In this document: positions 32,091-64,000 of the stretch, one piece after another
Layout: each line of letters starts with the position of its first letter
How positions within the stretch are numbered: the first letter of the stretch is position 1
NCBI GenBank assembly: GCA_963693365.1
Contig: CAVNZM010000017.1
Location: forward strand, 1,488,001 to 1,552,000
Origin: Amoebidium appalachense
Taxonomy: Eukaryota; Ichthyosporea
DNA length: 64,000 nt
Direction: 5' to 3'
Notes under the pieces: model-generated
Database searches by the model: none
What the model was told of the DNA's origin: nothing
Seen by the model: the letters and a program-made list of their open reading frames with translations, nothing else
Made by a program: the position numbers and the translations under genes

Positions 32091-32768
32091 TCTCCCCCTC
32101 CCCCCCCCCCCCCCCCTTCTCTCTCTCTGTGTGTGTGTTTTCACGTGTACATGTAGCGCAGAAACTCTGCTATGTGCACCTGTATCAGTCGGTGTGCATG
32201 GATAAGTACGGAAAAGTCAACCCAGCAAGAAGTTCTCTATCTCAGCTTTCAAGAAGAGCTTGGAGCCATGAAAGTTCGCCAAGACGAGGGAAAGTGCAAA
32301 GGGAGTCTCTGGAGGGAGCTAGGAGAAAGGAGGGGGGAGGGGAAGGGGGGGGGGGGGGGGGAGGGGGGGGGGGGCGCGGGACCATGTGAGGGAGAGAAAG
32401 GGCAAACACGTACTTCAGCTCGTTCAGGCTGTATTCGTCCAGGCTGTAGAGCTCTTCCACCTGTGCATCCTTCACGCCTGAAGAAGAAAAAAAAAGGGGA
32501 AAAAAAACTTCTTAATTTAGGGGAAAACGGCTGCAGAGCAAGGAGCGCCCAGAAGGTGTAAGCCAAATTAAAATCTCATCCAACAACGCTAAAGTTTGCT
32601 TTTGTTCCTGGTAATCTCCCAGAAGGTAAAATGGAGCAATAAAAGGTGGGCAAGACAATTTTCTCGGAAAGGAGAGCTTAAGGCAAGTTGGGCTGGTGGT
32701 GGGGAGGAGAGGTAGGAAGTGACAGAACAGAAGTCCTGGGCCGGATTGAGTTTGTGTGTGTTGTGGGT

Positions 32769-32803
<35 letters not shown>

Positions 32804-33076
32804 GGGGGGGGGGGGGAGGGGGGTAGAGGCCCGGGAGACGGGAAGGGGCAATGATTGTAGAAGTGAGAACGAAAGTGGTGGGAGAGGAGCGGGGGGGAAG
32901 AGGGAGGGGGGAGGGGAGGGGAGGCAGAGGGGGGAGGGGGGGGGGGGGGGAGGGGGGGGAGGGGGGGGGGGGGGGGAGGGGGAGGGGGGAGGGGGGACGC
33001 AACCAAGTTCACGAATAAGTTCCGTGAAGACTCCTGGATCGCTCTCTATAAGGCACCAAGCACCAGACCCAGCCAT
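25347..33076 (-). CDS. UCHL5: Ubiquitin C-terminal hydrolase UCHL5/UCH37
   Basis: Minus-strand exons: 33076-33004, 32477-32414, 31346-31247, 30624-30505, 29744-29683, 29195-29062, 28351-28291, 27504-27405, 26364-26263, 25529-25347. All phases join, giving about 332 residues (human 329). The start [20 protein letters not shown] aligns with the family start. The catalytic set is visible: Gln and Cys in [12 protein letters not shown], His in [13 protein letters not shown] and Asp in LYELDG. The C-terminal ULD part has [18 protein letters not shown], a coiled-coil exon ending RKLENYK, and [10 protein letters not shown] with LVEKAKEKA, the segment that docks on RPN13/INO80G DEUBAD domains. The enzyme trims ubiquitin chains at the proteasome and joins INO80. 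With the phase-consistent CCAG acceptor at 25530 the last exon gains about 15 residues relative to animals; the CAACAG acceptor before 25494 would be out of phase. Confidence 0.96.
25557..26230. repeat. C, A, CA and TG tracts in UCHL5 last intron
   Basis: C tract 25556-25602, short CA, C tract, A tract 25643-25669, CA-rich DNA to 25762, C-rich 25770-25800, then TG-rich DNA 25988-26215. Confidence 0.9.
26370..26920. repeat. Degenerate minisatellite, about 45-65 nt unit
   Basis: About ten diverged copies of a unit with the words GGAAGTAAGAATA and GGATATATACGAGGGAA, in the UCHL5 intron between 26364 and 27405. Units are clearest at 26450-26780 and fade to 26920. It differs from the C/CA simple repeats elsewhere. 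Confidence 0.8.
27551..27630. repeat. Longest G homopolymer (about 80)
   Basis: Uninterrupted G from about 27551 to 27628 inside a UCHL5 intron (C on the coding strand), 45 nt from the acceptor at 27505. A second TG then G block spans 27724-27795. Confidence 0.95.
28450..28488 (-). pseudogene. Partial copy of UCHL5 exon 7 start and acceptor
   Basis: Positions 28450-28488 repeat 28337-28373 (shared blocks CACCGGGCCTGG-like and GCAGGA, with A/T-rich continuation), which spans the acceptor and first bases of exon 28351-28291. The copy lies about 113 nt upstream in coding sense, inside the preceding intron, and keeps the AG. Confidence 0.7.
28660..31250. repeat. TC/TG/G/GA tracts in UCHL5 introns 3-6
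   Basis: TC 28661-28707, TG 28708-28790, G 28840-28885 with GA 28886-28923, T then G tract 29240-29287, TG to 29456, G tracts 29650-29675 and 29757-29784, GA 29980-30030, G 30033-30125, G 30634-30658, GT 30705-30772, and C/CA-rich DNA 30860-31245 up to exon 3. Confidence 0.85.
31370..33000. repeat. G-rich and TC tracts in UCHL5 introns 1-2
   Basis: GGGGA-type DNA 31360-31530 and 31730-31800; TC runs 31915-32090 with a short C tract to 32116; G block 32338-32374; long G/GGGA block 32768-33000 that reaches the exon 1 donor at 33003. Confidence 0.85.
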
Positions 33077-33224
33077 TTTGTCTTTTTCAAGAAGCAGTAA
33101 TATACGCCTGTGGCTTAATGTTACCACAACATTATTCAAATTTGTAAATCCGTCTGTTTTTGTCAAAAGTTAGCGCGGCTCTGAGTCAATCATGCATCAT
33201 GCTGCATTGCACGCAAGCCAACAG

Positions 33225-33508
33225 TGAGCCGCTTTGCGTGGATGTAGATATCTAAATACTCGGCGAATTTAGAGAACCAATGCCGTTCTCTAAATATCTA
33301 AAAGTCTGCTCGATTCGTGTAGAGCAGTTTAGAAACTGGATTATCTAGATTTTCTTACAGAGGTGCGCCCATCTGGAAAAGGGTCGAAATCAATCTAGAT
33401 TTTAAAGCAAGCTTTAAACATTTAACAAATCGATCGGATTGCAAACGTTTAATACGTAAATTTAACAATCTAGATATTTAGATATCTAGATCCACGCGAA
33501 GCGGTTCA
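33225..33508. mobile_element. MITE-like element with ~33-bp terminal inverted repeats
   Basis: Ends are TGAGCCGCTTTGCGTGGATG and, reading inward from the right, TGAACCGCTTCGCGTGGATC; both continue as TAGATATCTAAATA. The interior is AT-rich and repeats TCTAGAT/ATCTAAA words. No ORF. A target-site duplication is not clear. Length 284 bp fits a non-autonomous DNA transposon. Confidence 0.75.
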
Positions 33509-33876
33509 GTTTCAAAAAGGAGCCATTTGGATCAGTTCTCAACGGCCAATGTAATCACTTCAATGGTTTTAAAATAATCATTAAACTCAAAAAAGAATCT
33601 CTTAAAGCACCTAAATGTGTATATCATTAGCTGCGATGTAAGTAATATGTTTTGGTGTGTTCTCAGCCAATCAAAGTTTTCAAAGCTCGGAGTTTGGAAT
33701 TTCCGCGTTCCTCATAGTCACAGCCTCGTTTTATCGTGAACCGTTACCAAGTTTCACACAGACTAGGCTACAGACAGAAAACGTGAGCAATAAGAAAGAG
33801 TAGAAAGATTATAAGAAAGAGAACAACATAAGGAGTTTTAATTAGCGAGGCTAGGTCTATTTTTACGCTGTTAAAG

Positions 33877-34229
33877 GTAATATGCTGCTGCGTTTTTCAG
33901 CTTGGGTTGGCTTCTGGTGTTGTTGGACTTTATGGTTGTAGGGATTCCCAAAAACCGTATGGAGTCTTACCTTTCTTTCTTTATTTTATCAATTTTATAG
34001 CTTTATTCAAGAGCTTTTTTCTATTGTTGCTTTAGCTCTATGCTTTAAGCATGTAAATGCTACATTCTGCCCTATGCCGAAAGGTCTGCAAAGCAGGCAC
34101 CCAGACACTGTCAAACCCCCTTCTTCCACTTTTTCACTGCTGAGGCTACGGTGTTACTTCTCTCTTCCATTCCCTTCTAAACGAGCCAGTACATACAACA
34201 GTTACTAACCTATTCCTTTCTTAAACCAG
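33877..34229 (+). other. RAP1: Probable RAP1 5'UTR intron
   Basis: A perfect TACTAAC branch-point box at 34203-34209 is followed by a pyrimidine-rich stretch and CAG at 34227-34229, 24 nt before the RAP1 ATG. A GTAATA donor lies at 33877. The acceptor side is strong; the donor is one of several possible. Confidence 0.5.
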
Positions 34230-34253
34230 GAAATTACATAGCAAACCGCCAGC

Positions 34254-41127
<6,874 letters not shown>

Positions 41128-41607
41128 AGAAACACCCGTGTTTTCACTTCGTTGTATATGCACATAGCAAGAATTTTTAGGCTTTCCGGTTTTTCTACCC
41201 GTGTTTTTGCACTCCTTGCTCTTTTCTTGTTCTTATTTGATTATAGCTTAGCAGCACGGTTGTCGGCATATGAAATTTATTCGAAATATATTGAACACTT
41301 TGGTACATACATTCATACATACGACCCATACCTTGACATAGAGACATACATACGCACAGTTACTAGTGATTAAACTTTTCAACGCACACATTCAACACGT
41401 GCAAACACATGCAAACCAAGTCTCCGAGTTACTCATCATGATTGGTTTACACGAGATTTCAAGATTCACATGGCGCTGGTTTGTATAGGATAGCTGCTTA
41501 TGAGCAAAACTTGATCCCTGGTGTAGGATCTGTCCTTGAAATCTCCAACTGCAATAAACTGTGGCACTTTGCTGTGGCACTGGTCCTGCTCATGATTATT
41601 GGCCCAT

Positions 41608-41646
<39 letters not shown>

Positions 41647-42479
41647 AAAAAAAAAAAAACACAAAACACACACACACACAGGCACACAGCAAAACCACCA
41701 CCACACACCCACACGGACACACGCGCACATCTATTCACCACAATGTCATGTACACGACGTATCCACACATGCGTGCAGGCACCTACACAGAAGCCTGGCC
41801 AACTGCCACTTTACACACGCCAACTAACCAAGTGCACAGCTGCTTCACTGTACTCACATTGATGCTATTACTGGCCCCCGGCCTTTTGGCACATGCGCGC
41901 GTGTTGATGAACGCACGAATGCACAAGTTTCTGGCTGAAATTCTGTCGGACCGCAACAAGTTCACAGCGAATAATTATCACATCTTTCCCTGCGGTAACA
42001 CGCACTTCAGCAAAAAAACGTGTGCCGCCACGTGTACGCACCAATTGCAGCGACGCACAGATGACAACGGTCGCGGCTCGAAAAGCCTTTACCCACTTTT
42101 ATTGCGGTTTTTGTAGCCAATTATCTACAACACCGTTTACCCAAAAAAGACATATTGGAACAAATCAAAAAGCGTATATTTAGGTAACCCAATCATATTG
42201 TCGGAATCTTCCGTCGTCTGATTGGTTCTAAATCCTATCAGTTACGCAAACGATCAAGCGCGCGAAGTTGAATGCAGGCCTGTGTCCTCGGAAAGTTGGC
42301 AGAGGGCGTCATTCTCTTCAACGACTTTTATCGTTCGTTTCACGTTGTGCACACAGAAACAGTAAGCAGATAACTCTTTCCCAAACGTATTTAAGGATTC
42401 TAAAAGAAATCTACTTTTTTTTTCTTGCAGGCTTACACTTGTAGAAACGTTGGAAATCCACTTCCCTCTGTGTTCAAAA
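41128..42479 (+). other. Intergenic RAP1 to secreted protein
   Basis: Holds RAP1's 3'UTR, a C tract joined to an A tract and CA at 41610-41680, and a T-rich acceptor ending GCAG at 42430 that probably ends a 5'UTR intron of the next gene. No coding exons recognised. Confidence 0.5.
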
Positions 42480-43070
42480 ATGGCGTTTTCTCCTCGCATT
42501 CTCCTAGTTCTGATGGCCACCTTTTCGGTCGCATTTTCCTTCCCTATTTTCCGCTGGTTTACTGACTCAAACGGAGACCAAGCACGCCGTTCATCCCGCC
42601 CTAGCGTAGGAACCAGGGTAATGGCACGCAGACACGCAATCCTCACGGAGCCTAACTGCCCCGACCTCATGGGGCCGAAGGGAAGAATAGGAAGTGTTGA
42701 CTACAAGCTCATAGCCACATCAAGCGACAACTCGAAACAAAGCCTCCAGTTTTCTTGGCAGCTCCCCGTCGGTCTTAACCTAAACCGCCCCTTCCGCGTT
42801 TCCTATGGTGTTGAGTATTATCCCAACGGTTGGGCAACCGACACACCCATGCGCCATATCACGACGGTGGAAAACAACGATTCTGCTACTGCTACTATTG
42901 TTTTCCGGAAGACGGATATTGATCATTGGTGTGGTTTCCGCTTTGTTGCTTCGTATTACCAGGATGGCTGTGGAATGGGAGACGAGCAGAAGCAGGATTT
43001 CGGCTCTTGGAGCGCACGTTCTTGCTTGGTGAGGGAGATGCCTAACGAGCCGGGTAATGAGGAGTTGTAA
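42480..43070 (+). CDS. Small secreted protein, beta-sandwich-like, unrecognised
   Basis: Single-exon CDS of 196 residues from the ATG at 42480. A strong polypyrimidine-AG acceptor at 42430 suggests one 5'UTR intron. Residues 1-22 (MAFSPRILLVLMATFSVAFS) are a good signal peptide. The mature part begins with a Ser/Arg-rich stretch and then has alternating hydrophobic strands (SLQFSWQLP, FRVSYGVEYYP, ATATIVF, CGFRFVASYY). The WQLP and FRVSY pattern recalls fibronectin type III or similar Ig-fold domains, but the usual conserved residues are not clear enough to name a family. Four cysteines lie in the mature protein, able to form disulfides. No membrane anchor follows, so secretion is inferred. 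Function unknown. Confidence 0.65.
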   Translation: MAFSPRILLVLMATFSVAFSFPIFRWFTDSNGDQARRSSRPSVGTRVMARRHAILTEPNCPDLMGPKGRIGSVDYKLIATSSDNSKQSLQFSWQLPVGLNLNRPFRVSYGVEYYPNGWATDTPMRHITTVENNDSATATIVFRKTDIDHWCGFRFVASYYQDGCGMGDEQKQDFGSWSARSCLVREMPNEPGNEEL

Positions 43071-45820
<2,750 letters not shown>

Positions 45821-46188
45821 TGTTCGATACCCGACGGATCCGCGGTTCCCCCCTTGCCCTTACAGACGCAAAACTTGCACCGAAATTTCTTTTGATAGTC
45901 GGAGGGGAGATATTCTTCCTACTTCTTGCCTCTCTCGTCGGAAAACTGGGTCATCAGATGATCGGCGTCCCGATTGCGATTGAAAATCTCGCAATCAATC
46001 GCGTTATGAAGCAGGAAACATACAACGTGGAACAATCTACTTCTGGCATACAACGGGGCTCTTGTTGTGTTGTGTGCCGTCATGTCTTATAAGATCAGAG
46101 CTGTGCCTGCAAATTTCAAAGAGGTATGCGCTGAAACCCCTACCCCTTCCTCCTCCTCCCCCCCCCCCCCCCCCCCCCCCCCCTCCCC

Positions 46189-46249
<61 letters not shown>

Positions 46250-46975
46250 CCCCACGCCCGGCGCGGTGTCTTTGCATGGCAGTGGTGGTGTTGGGGGGGG
46301 GGGGGGGGGGGGGGGGGAGGGGATGGAGGCGGGGAGGAGGGAGGGGGGGAGGGGGAGGCGGTGAGTTGCGGGGGAAGAAAAATGCAACAGAGAAAGGTTT
46401 GTCTGTGTTTATAGGCTAGGGGATGTGGTTGTGTGTGTATGTCACGTAATGTGGGGAAGGGGATAAAGAGAAATTGGCCCGCCCCGGGGGGAGGGGATCA
46501 TATTCTGACTTTGCGCCCTCCCTCCCCCCCCCCCCCCCCCCCCCCCCCCCTCCCCCTCTTCCCCCACCCCCGCCCCCCTCTCCCCCCCCCCCCCCCCCCC
46601 CCCCCCCGCCTCCCCTCCGCCCACCCGCCACAGAATCGATTCATGTTTGCAATCTGCAACAATCTCCTGATGGTATCTTTGGTGTTGATTCCGGCCGTTT
46701 TCTTTATGTCCGATCGCCCGGTGGAGCTCGTGTCGATCGTGTGCGGACTTTTGTGGTTTGCGCTCATCTCCATTGTCTTTGTGCTGTTCACGCCTAAACT
46801 CCTATCCGCATCCGAAGTTTACCGTATCGGATTGTCGATGACGTCAAACCCCCAATCAGGTTCAATGACAAAGGGCCAAACTCTGTCCAAAACCAAGGCG
46901 TCCCACCAGGCGTCAAAACAGGCTCTGGTGCCGAAAACCACCGGACTTTCCCCAATTACGCAAATGATTCTATAA
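45821..46975 (+). CDS. Class C GPCR (GABA-B-like), C-terminal 7TM fragment
   Basis: Two exons: 45821-46123 and 46634-46975. Exon 1 begins LFDTRRIRGSP-like, then LTDAKLAPKFLLIVGGEIFFLLLASL, corresponding to the TM3 end, second intracellular loop and TM4 of GABA-B-like receptors. After a +1 frame change near 46010-46030 it continues as WNNLLLAYNGALVVLCAVMS (TM5) and KIRAVPANFKE. Exon 2 gives NRFMFAICNNLLMVSLVLI (TM6), then VSIVCGLLWFALISIV with FTPKLL, the class C TM7 end motif (FxPK), then a Ser/Thr/Lys-rich tail to a TAA at 46973. No canonical intron restores the frame, so there is a base error or a disabling indel. The ligand-binding module and TM1-2 are not visible. Plasma-membrane G-protein receptor by family. 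Confidence 0.7.
46140..46630 (+). repeat. C and G tracts in the GPCR intron
   Basis: C tract with rare T from 46157 to 46248, G tract 46291-46317 with G-rich DNA to 46360, then C tracts 46522-46550 and 46580-46606 before the CCACAG acceptor at 46633. Confidence 0.9.
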
Positions 46976-47026
46976 TCAAACGGGAACGTTTCCGGGCCGA
47001 ACGAAACCGCCGATCAACACACATCC

Positions 47027-47431
47027 ATGTATAAGGGAGATGCAATCGAAGACGCCGCGGAAATTCGCCAGGAGATCGCGATCTTGCGATCTGAGATTTC
47101 GACTATGCGCGAGACCATGGAGCGGTTGCGCAACCGCCACCCACAGGGGGGTCTATCGGAATCAAATTTCAGCCAAGATCTGGAGGGTAACCTTATGAAG
47201 GCGGTAAGAGTGTTGAGTTCTAAGTTGGAGAGTATGGAATCCCGTACCCAAACCGGAAATTCAGGCTCAGATTCAAATTCCAGTTTAAGTGTACCGGAAA
47301 TTGGAAATGGTGCACCCGTGGGCCGCACGTTTCGTAGCAATACAGGAACGTTGGGGACGTCAAGTACGGAAGTCGGCGAAATTTCGGGTTCTTTGATGGG
47401 GGCTACTGGGGTGAGCGTAGAAGGTCATTGA
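47027..47431 (+). CDS. Coiled-coil ORF, in frame with the GPCR tail
   Basis: 134 codons from an ATG 51 nt past the GPCR stop, in the same frame. Residues about 8-35 (EDAAEIRQEIAILRSEIS, then TMRETMERLRN) have a heptad pattern of hydrophobic positions, a coiled coil. The rest is Ser/Thr/Gly-rich and disordered. GABA-B receptors carry a C-terminal coiled coil for dimer formation, so this may be the receptor's true C-terminus separated by a stop, frame error or unseen splice. It could also be an independent short gene. No domain beyond the coil is recognised. Confidence 0.45.
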   Translation: MYKGDAIEDAAEIRQEIAILRSEISTMRETMERLRNRHPQGGLSESNFSQDLEGNLMKAVRVLSSKLESMESRTQTGNSGSDSNSSLSVPEIGNGAPVGRTFRSNTGTLGTSSTEVGEISGSLMGATGVSVEGH

Positions 47432-48081
47432 GACTGATACTGCGGAATTTTAATCGGGTTTTATTTATATTTTTTTGCGATTGAAGGGAGAGATAGATTA
47501 AGAAAGAAGGAATTCCTTAATTGGGGAAGTTGGCAGGATTGTGGTAGGTGAGTTAGACTGATTTGACATCTTACAGTGGCGTTACAGTTGACGGTCTGTT
47601 GCAGGTTTGAGCATTTCTCTGCAGCTTCTAAATTTTTAACTTTATAGTTAAAACTTGAAAAAAAATAAAAAATAGACGTCTGACCAAAGAATATCTTCTG
47701 CCGGCATTGGGGGGTAAGCAGCATGGTCATCTAAATATGGCACATAACATCCTGAAGAAACTCGGGAAAAGCATATGCAGATTGGGGGAAAAAACGTTTA
47801 TGGGAAGGATACATGGTGCCAAACCCTTCAAACTGTATCTGTTATTGGGCGGGGGAAGGGGGGGGGGGTTCCGCGGGAGGTCTAAGGGGGGGAGGGGGGT
47901 GGGGGGGGGGGTGGGGGGAGAGAGAGAGAGAGAGAGGAGGAGGGAGGGGGGAGTGGGGAGGCATAAAACTCAAATGTGAAGATCAGCGGTGAACGTTCTC
48001 GATGAGAGTATAGAAGCTTATAAATATAGGCACTAGGGGCCGGGGGGGGGGGGGAGGGGGGAGGGCAGGAGGGGGGGGGTG

Positions 48082-48115
<34 letters not shown>

Positions 48116-48299
48116 AGGGGGGGGTGGGGGGGGGTGCAGTTTTACTGAGTGTTAACCCCTAAGGCTTACAAAAGTGGAATTGAGGGGTGTCTTGTGGGAG
48201 GCTCGATGATTGGTGAATAAACAAGAAGCTGCAGTGCACATGTGCAAGGCAAATATTTAGCAACAAACGGCAGATCCACAGATCTCTAGGGTCCCCCCC

Positions 48300-48330
<31 letters not shown>

Positions 48331-49464
48331 AAAAAAAGGAGGGCCCGCTTTCTATTATTACATCTTCTCATGTGATCCCGCATTGGGTCGCGCAGTTTGA
48401 TCCAAGCCCAACAGTATTTTCTGCCACTGACAGTGATATTAGACCCCGGCACTCATTGTATAAGATCTCGGTGTGATTTGACCGGACCTATGGCCCGGCT
48501 TCCCCAACCAGGCCACCGTGTTTCTTGTGCCTTAAGCAAGATGTTAATGTGCCCATGTACTGTGCATCTGCTGCTAACACATGGTCAACTTGAAGGGTGC
48601 GCACGTGCACAGAACCGGCGGGGGGGGGGGGGGGGGGGGGGGGGGGGAGGGGAATAAAAGGAACTAAGAATTAGGGATAAATAAAGGCAACTTGGTGAAT
48701 GCTTTAATTCATTGACGCTGTCGGCTTCATGATCTTTCAGACCCAACTTCATATGTATCTTCTAAAAAGTATGTCAAAATATACTTCCGGGAATTCGAAT
48801 AAAAAACTGGGAACAGGGAAGATTTTGTGAGATCTTTGCAATTTTCACACATCCATTCGCAAACTGAACCTATGTGATACCGAGAAAAGGCCTAAAAACA
48901 AAGCCGACAGATGAAACACACCCATATTCCAATACGAAACACACCCATAAAAGCAAACAATAAAAACAAACCAAAAAGTAAACATATTGCAAAATCGAAA
49001 AAAATATGTATGGACTAATAATATTCGCGCGATCGCACGATTAGCCAAATATAGAAATTTGGGCGGGACGTTTTGCGCGCCAATTTTTTTTTCTTATAAA
49101 ACAAAGAAAAAAGTAGGAGTATTCCAATATGAAACACACCCGTGTTCCGACGCTTTCACTAAACATCCAACAACACATGGTAAATACGTCTGCAAGTTGT
49201 CAGTCTCATCGATTCATAACCGAAACATTGCCCAAAAAAACAAACTTCACATACAAAACATAATACGCATCGTAGCTATACATCAATTCTTAGCCCTGTG
49301 AGATTCCATGATCTGATAAGCATAGCTTTTAAAACAGAAACAAAACCAGCTTTTAAAACAAAAAAACAAACAAACCAGCTTTTACAACAAAAATACACAC
49401 ACCCCAACACATCTACATAATATCCATCAACACATCTACATTTTTATGAAAACATTCCACTCCG
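47432..49464. other. Convergent intergenic region, G tracts and AT-rich DNA
   Basis: G-rich blocks 47848-47930 and 48039-48136, C then A tract 48293-48338, and a G tract 48619-48648. From 48650 to 49400 it is AT-rich with a repeated word CCAATATGAAACACACCC (48915-48950 and 49122-49140). No exon recognised. Confidence 0.5.
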
Positions 49465-53034
<3,570 letters not shown>

Positions 53035-54431
53035 GTTTGCGTGCTTAGCTAAGTGGGGAACCTACAGACCGGAAGTAAAGATTTTGTTGAAAGTGAGAGT
53101 GGGGTTGGGGTGGAGGTGGGTTGGTGTGTGGGTGGAGGAAGGTGTGTTTGTGTTGGGGGGGGGGGGGGGGGGGGGGGGGTGGGGGGGGGTGGGGGGGAGG
53201 GGGGGGAAGGAAGGAAGTTGAAGGGTGTGGAGATGTGTAGAGATGTTAAAGAATTTATTATGAAGCTGACATAGAGTTCAGCTGCATACCTATTGATGAA
53301 ACACCTGTGTGCGTCGTGTGTGTGTGCGCGCGTGTTTTCACGTGTGTGTTTGTGTGTAAGAAAGGCTTCAGTGCAGGTATACGTAGGCGTGTGTTTGTTT
53401 ATGGTGTATAGATTGTGTTACATGTTCAGGAACGAGGGAATGTGTGAGGAGGGAAGAGTGGGGAGGAGAAAGGTGACAAAATGAGACAGGGAGTGAGGAA
53501 GGGAACGCTAGTAACTCAGTTAACATGTACCAGGAAATCACGTACTTTTAAATTAACTGAGAAATAGTTCAACGGAAAGTTTCGTTTTTTCAAGCGGCCG
53601 CCTAAAGTTTTGAGTTTTGACATGTCAATTATGATGACGTCATCAGAACCTTTCCATTCTTTTAAAAGTTTGCGCAAGTCAAGCACTGAATCACATTCCT
53701 GGGATCTTCTCTTGGGATCACGTGCAAACGGTCACCACCTCGTAACGCCTTCTTTCTTGACCCATTAAACGTATCTAAGTTACCCATTAGATACTAGTAA
53801 AGCAAATTATAAGCAACATTTGCATATGTAGATATAAAATATAGAGGCAGGCAATTATATATGTCTTCTTTTGTGCTTTTCGTAACGCACGTACTGTGTC
53901 AAGTGTGCCAATAAATTTATCGCATGGCGGGTGATTAGAATTCCTGAAGATTAAAGCGGAAACACCTTAACATGATAATAATTGATTGTAATGTTTTTAA
54001 ACTGGTGTAAGATTTTAACAACTTATTAAATAACCTTTTTATGTCTGATAAAGTCCCACCAGGTTTACGTGATATTGCCGTTTCTAGCGAGCTGTATGTG
54101 TTGGCAACTTGGCACAGCCCCGGCTCCGTTGGGTGCGTGAAGTGTTTTCAAGTTGTGTAGTTTCACTTTGCCGCGCTAAGGCACTGTGTTCTTTACGGTG
54201 TTCTGGTTACTATACACTTAAATCTACACCATAATTGCACAGAGGAAAAAAGCCAACCAAGCACCCCTTTATTCTACAAGATTCGCCATTCAATCTACTC
54301 GCACATGTTCTGACCTATTCTGGTCAAATAGTTGGCCCTTCAAGAACTTGCACCTCCCGCAACGTTTTTCTTGTTTCAACCAACAACCAAATACACATGG
54401 GATCACATCAAAAGAAAGCAAGCAGGGAAAC
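53035..54431. promoter_or_regulatory. Head-to-head intergenic region, unknown gene/myosin
   Basis: 1397 bp between opposed start codons. A G block lies at 53155-53212; the rest is unique, AT-rich DNA without long simple repeats. No specific element claimed. Confidence 0.35.
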
Positions 54432-63439
<9,008 letters not shown>

Positions 63440-63454
63440 GTGGGTAAATGGGAA

Positions 63455-63642
63455 AACTTGAATATTTCGTATTTATGATCGGTGGAAATCGAAATCGAAA
63501 CCGGTTCGATACGGAACAACACAATTCACTTGAATATTTCGTATTTTTTATTGGTGGAAACTGAAACCGGTTTGAACCGATTACCACATGTAGGAACTGA
63601 ATAGAGTCGATTTTACCCAGCGGTGCTGCACCATTGCTCTTT

Positions 63643-63693
<51 letters not shown>

Positions 63694-63820
63694 AATTCAC
63701 ACACACCTCCCTCAATTCACACACACCTCCCACAATTCACCCACACCTCCCTCACATCTTTTATTCGTGGGTCACTGATACGTTGCCGTGTGCACATTAG
63801 GTGTGAGCGAGACCTTTTGC

Positions 63821-63851
<31 letters not shown>

Positions 63852-64000
63852 GCACTGGGGCACACACTGACACACAGGCATACACTATGCACACACGTAG
63901 AGGGACTAGTCACTTCCTCCCCCCCCCCCCCCCCCTCCCCGCCCTTCGCATCCGACTTTCCGCCCCTTCTCCCCCGATGGATTCACAATACCCTTCCCGC
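63455..64000 (+). repeat. Myosin intron 9: short tandem duplication and C tracts
   Basis: A block beginning CTTGAATATTTCGTATTT at 63458 recurs at 63530, each followed by GGTGGAAA and ACCGGTTNGA-like words (period about 72 nt). C tracts follow at 63644-63690, 63823-63848 and 63919-63936, with a CTCCCTCAATTCACACACAC repeat at 63690-63755. Confidence 0.75.

Larger units (their letters stand above)
33077..34253. promoter_or_regulatory. Head-to-head intergenic region UCHL5/RAP1
   Basis: 1177 bp between opposed start codons, free of long simple repeats. It contains a MITE-like element (33225-33508) only 149 bp upstream of the UCHL5 ATG and a probable RAP1 5'UTR intron (33877-34229). Confidence 0.5.

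Noticed and set aside
41442-42116. Plus-strand open frame after RAP1
   Set aside because: It runs through C, A and CA tracts and has no recognisable domain; more likely RAP1 3' flank.

Overview
This window is nuclear DNA of an intron-rich eukaryote. Coding exons are short (10 to about 340 nt), have GT-AG introns, and most sit in introns of several hundred to 2000 nt that are packed with mono- and dinucleotide tracts (poly-C/poly-G, CA/TG, CT/GA). Gene content (an almost animal-identical Rap1, a class V-type myosin, a class C GPCR fragment, UCHL5, an LCLAT1-type acyltransferase, a p24/TMED protein) points to an opisthokont, most likely a unicellular relative of animals such as an ichthyosporean. 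The species is inference only. No bacterial genes, rRNA, CRISPR or viral genes were recognised.

Layout, left to right: the 3' end of an RS-rich (SR-like) gene (+, 252-1172); a DOT1-like class I methyltransferase (-, 5674-2034); a p24/TMED cargo receptor (+, 6226-11657); an LCLAT1/AGPAT-type acyltransferase (-, 22685-14295) with a 10-nt microexon; an unrecognised intron-poor coding region (+, 23025-24172); UCHL5 (-, 33076-25347); RAP1 (+, 34254-41127); a small secreted protein (+, 42480-43070); a class C GPCR 3' fragment and a coiled-coil ORF (+, 45821-47431); an unrecognised acidic/helical protein (-, 53034-49465); and a myosin heavy chain (+, 54432 to beyond the right edge). Four neighbouring pairs are head-to-head with 340-1400 bp between start codons.

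The genes do not form one pathway; they are ordinary housekeeping and signalling genes (secretory traffic, phospholipid remodelling, proteasome-associated deubiquitination, small-GTPase signalling, actin motors). For each main gene I rebuilt the exons by hand and checked that intron phases join. Where they do not join (LCLAT1 exon 4/5, the unknown gene's exon 2/3, the GPCR fragment) this is stated.

The most interesting structure is not a gene. In three unrelated genes (TMED, RAP1, UCHL5) a segment spanning an exon-intron boundary has been copied in tandem into the neighbouring intron, leaving decayed exon edges that in several cases keep a splice site. Other notable items are a dispersed element family ending in a C tract, a consistent polarity of compound microsatellites (C tract, then A or CA tract), a preference of these tracts for the coding strand of introns, a MITE in the UCHL5/RAP1 intergenic region, and a foldback element in a myosin intron. 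I see no convincing new biochemical system.
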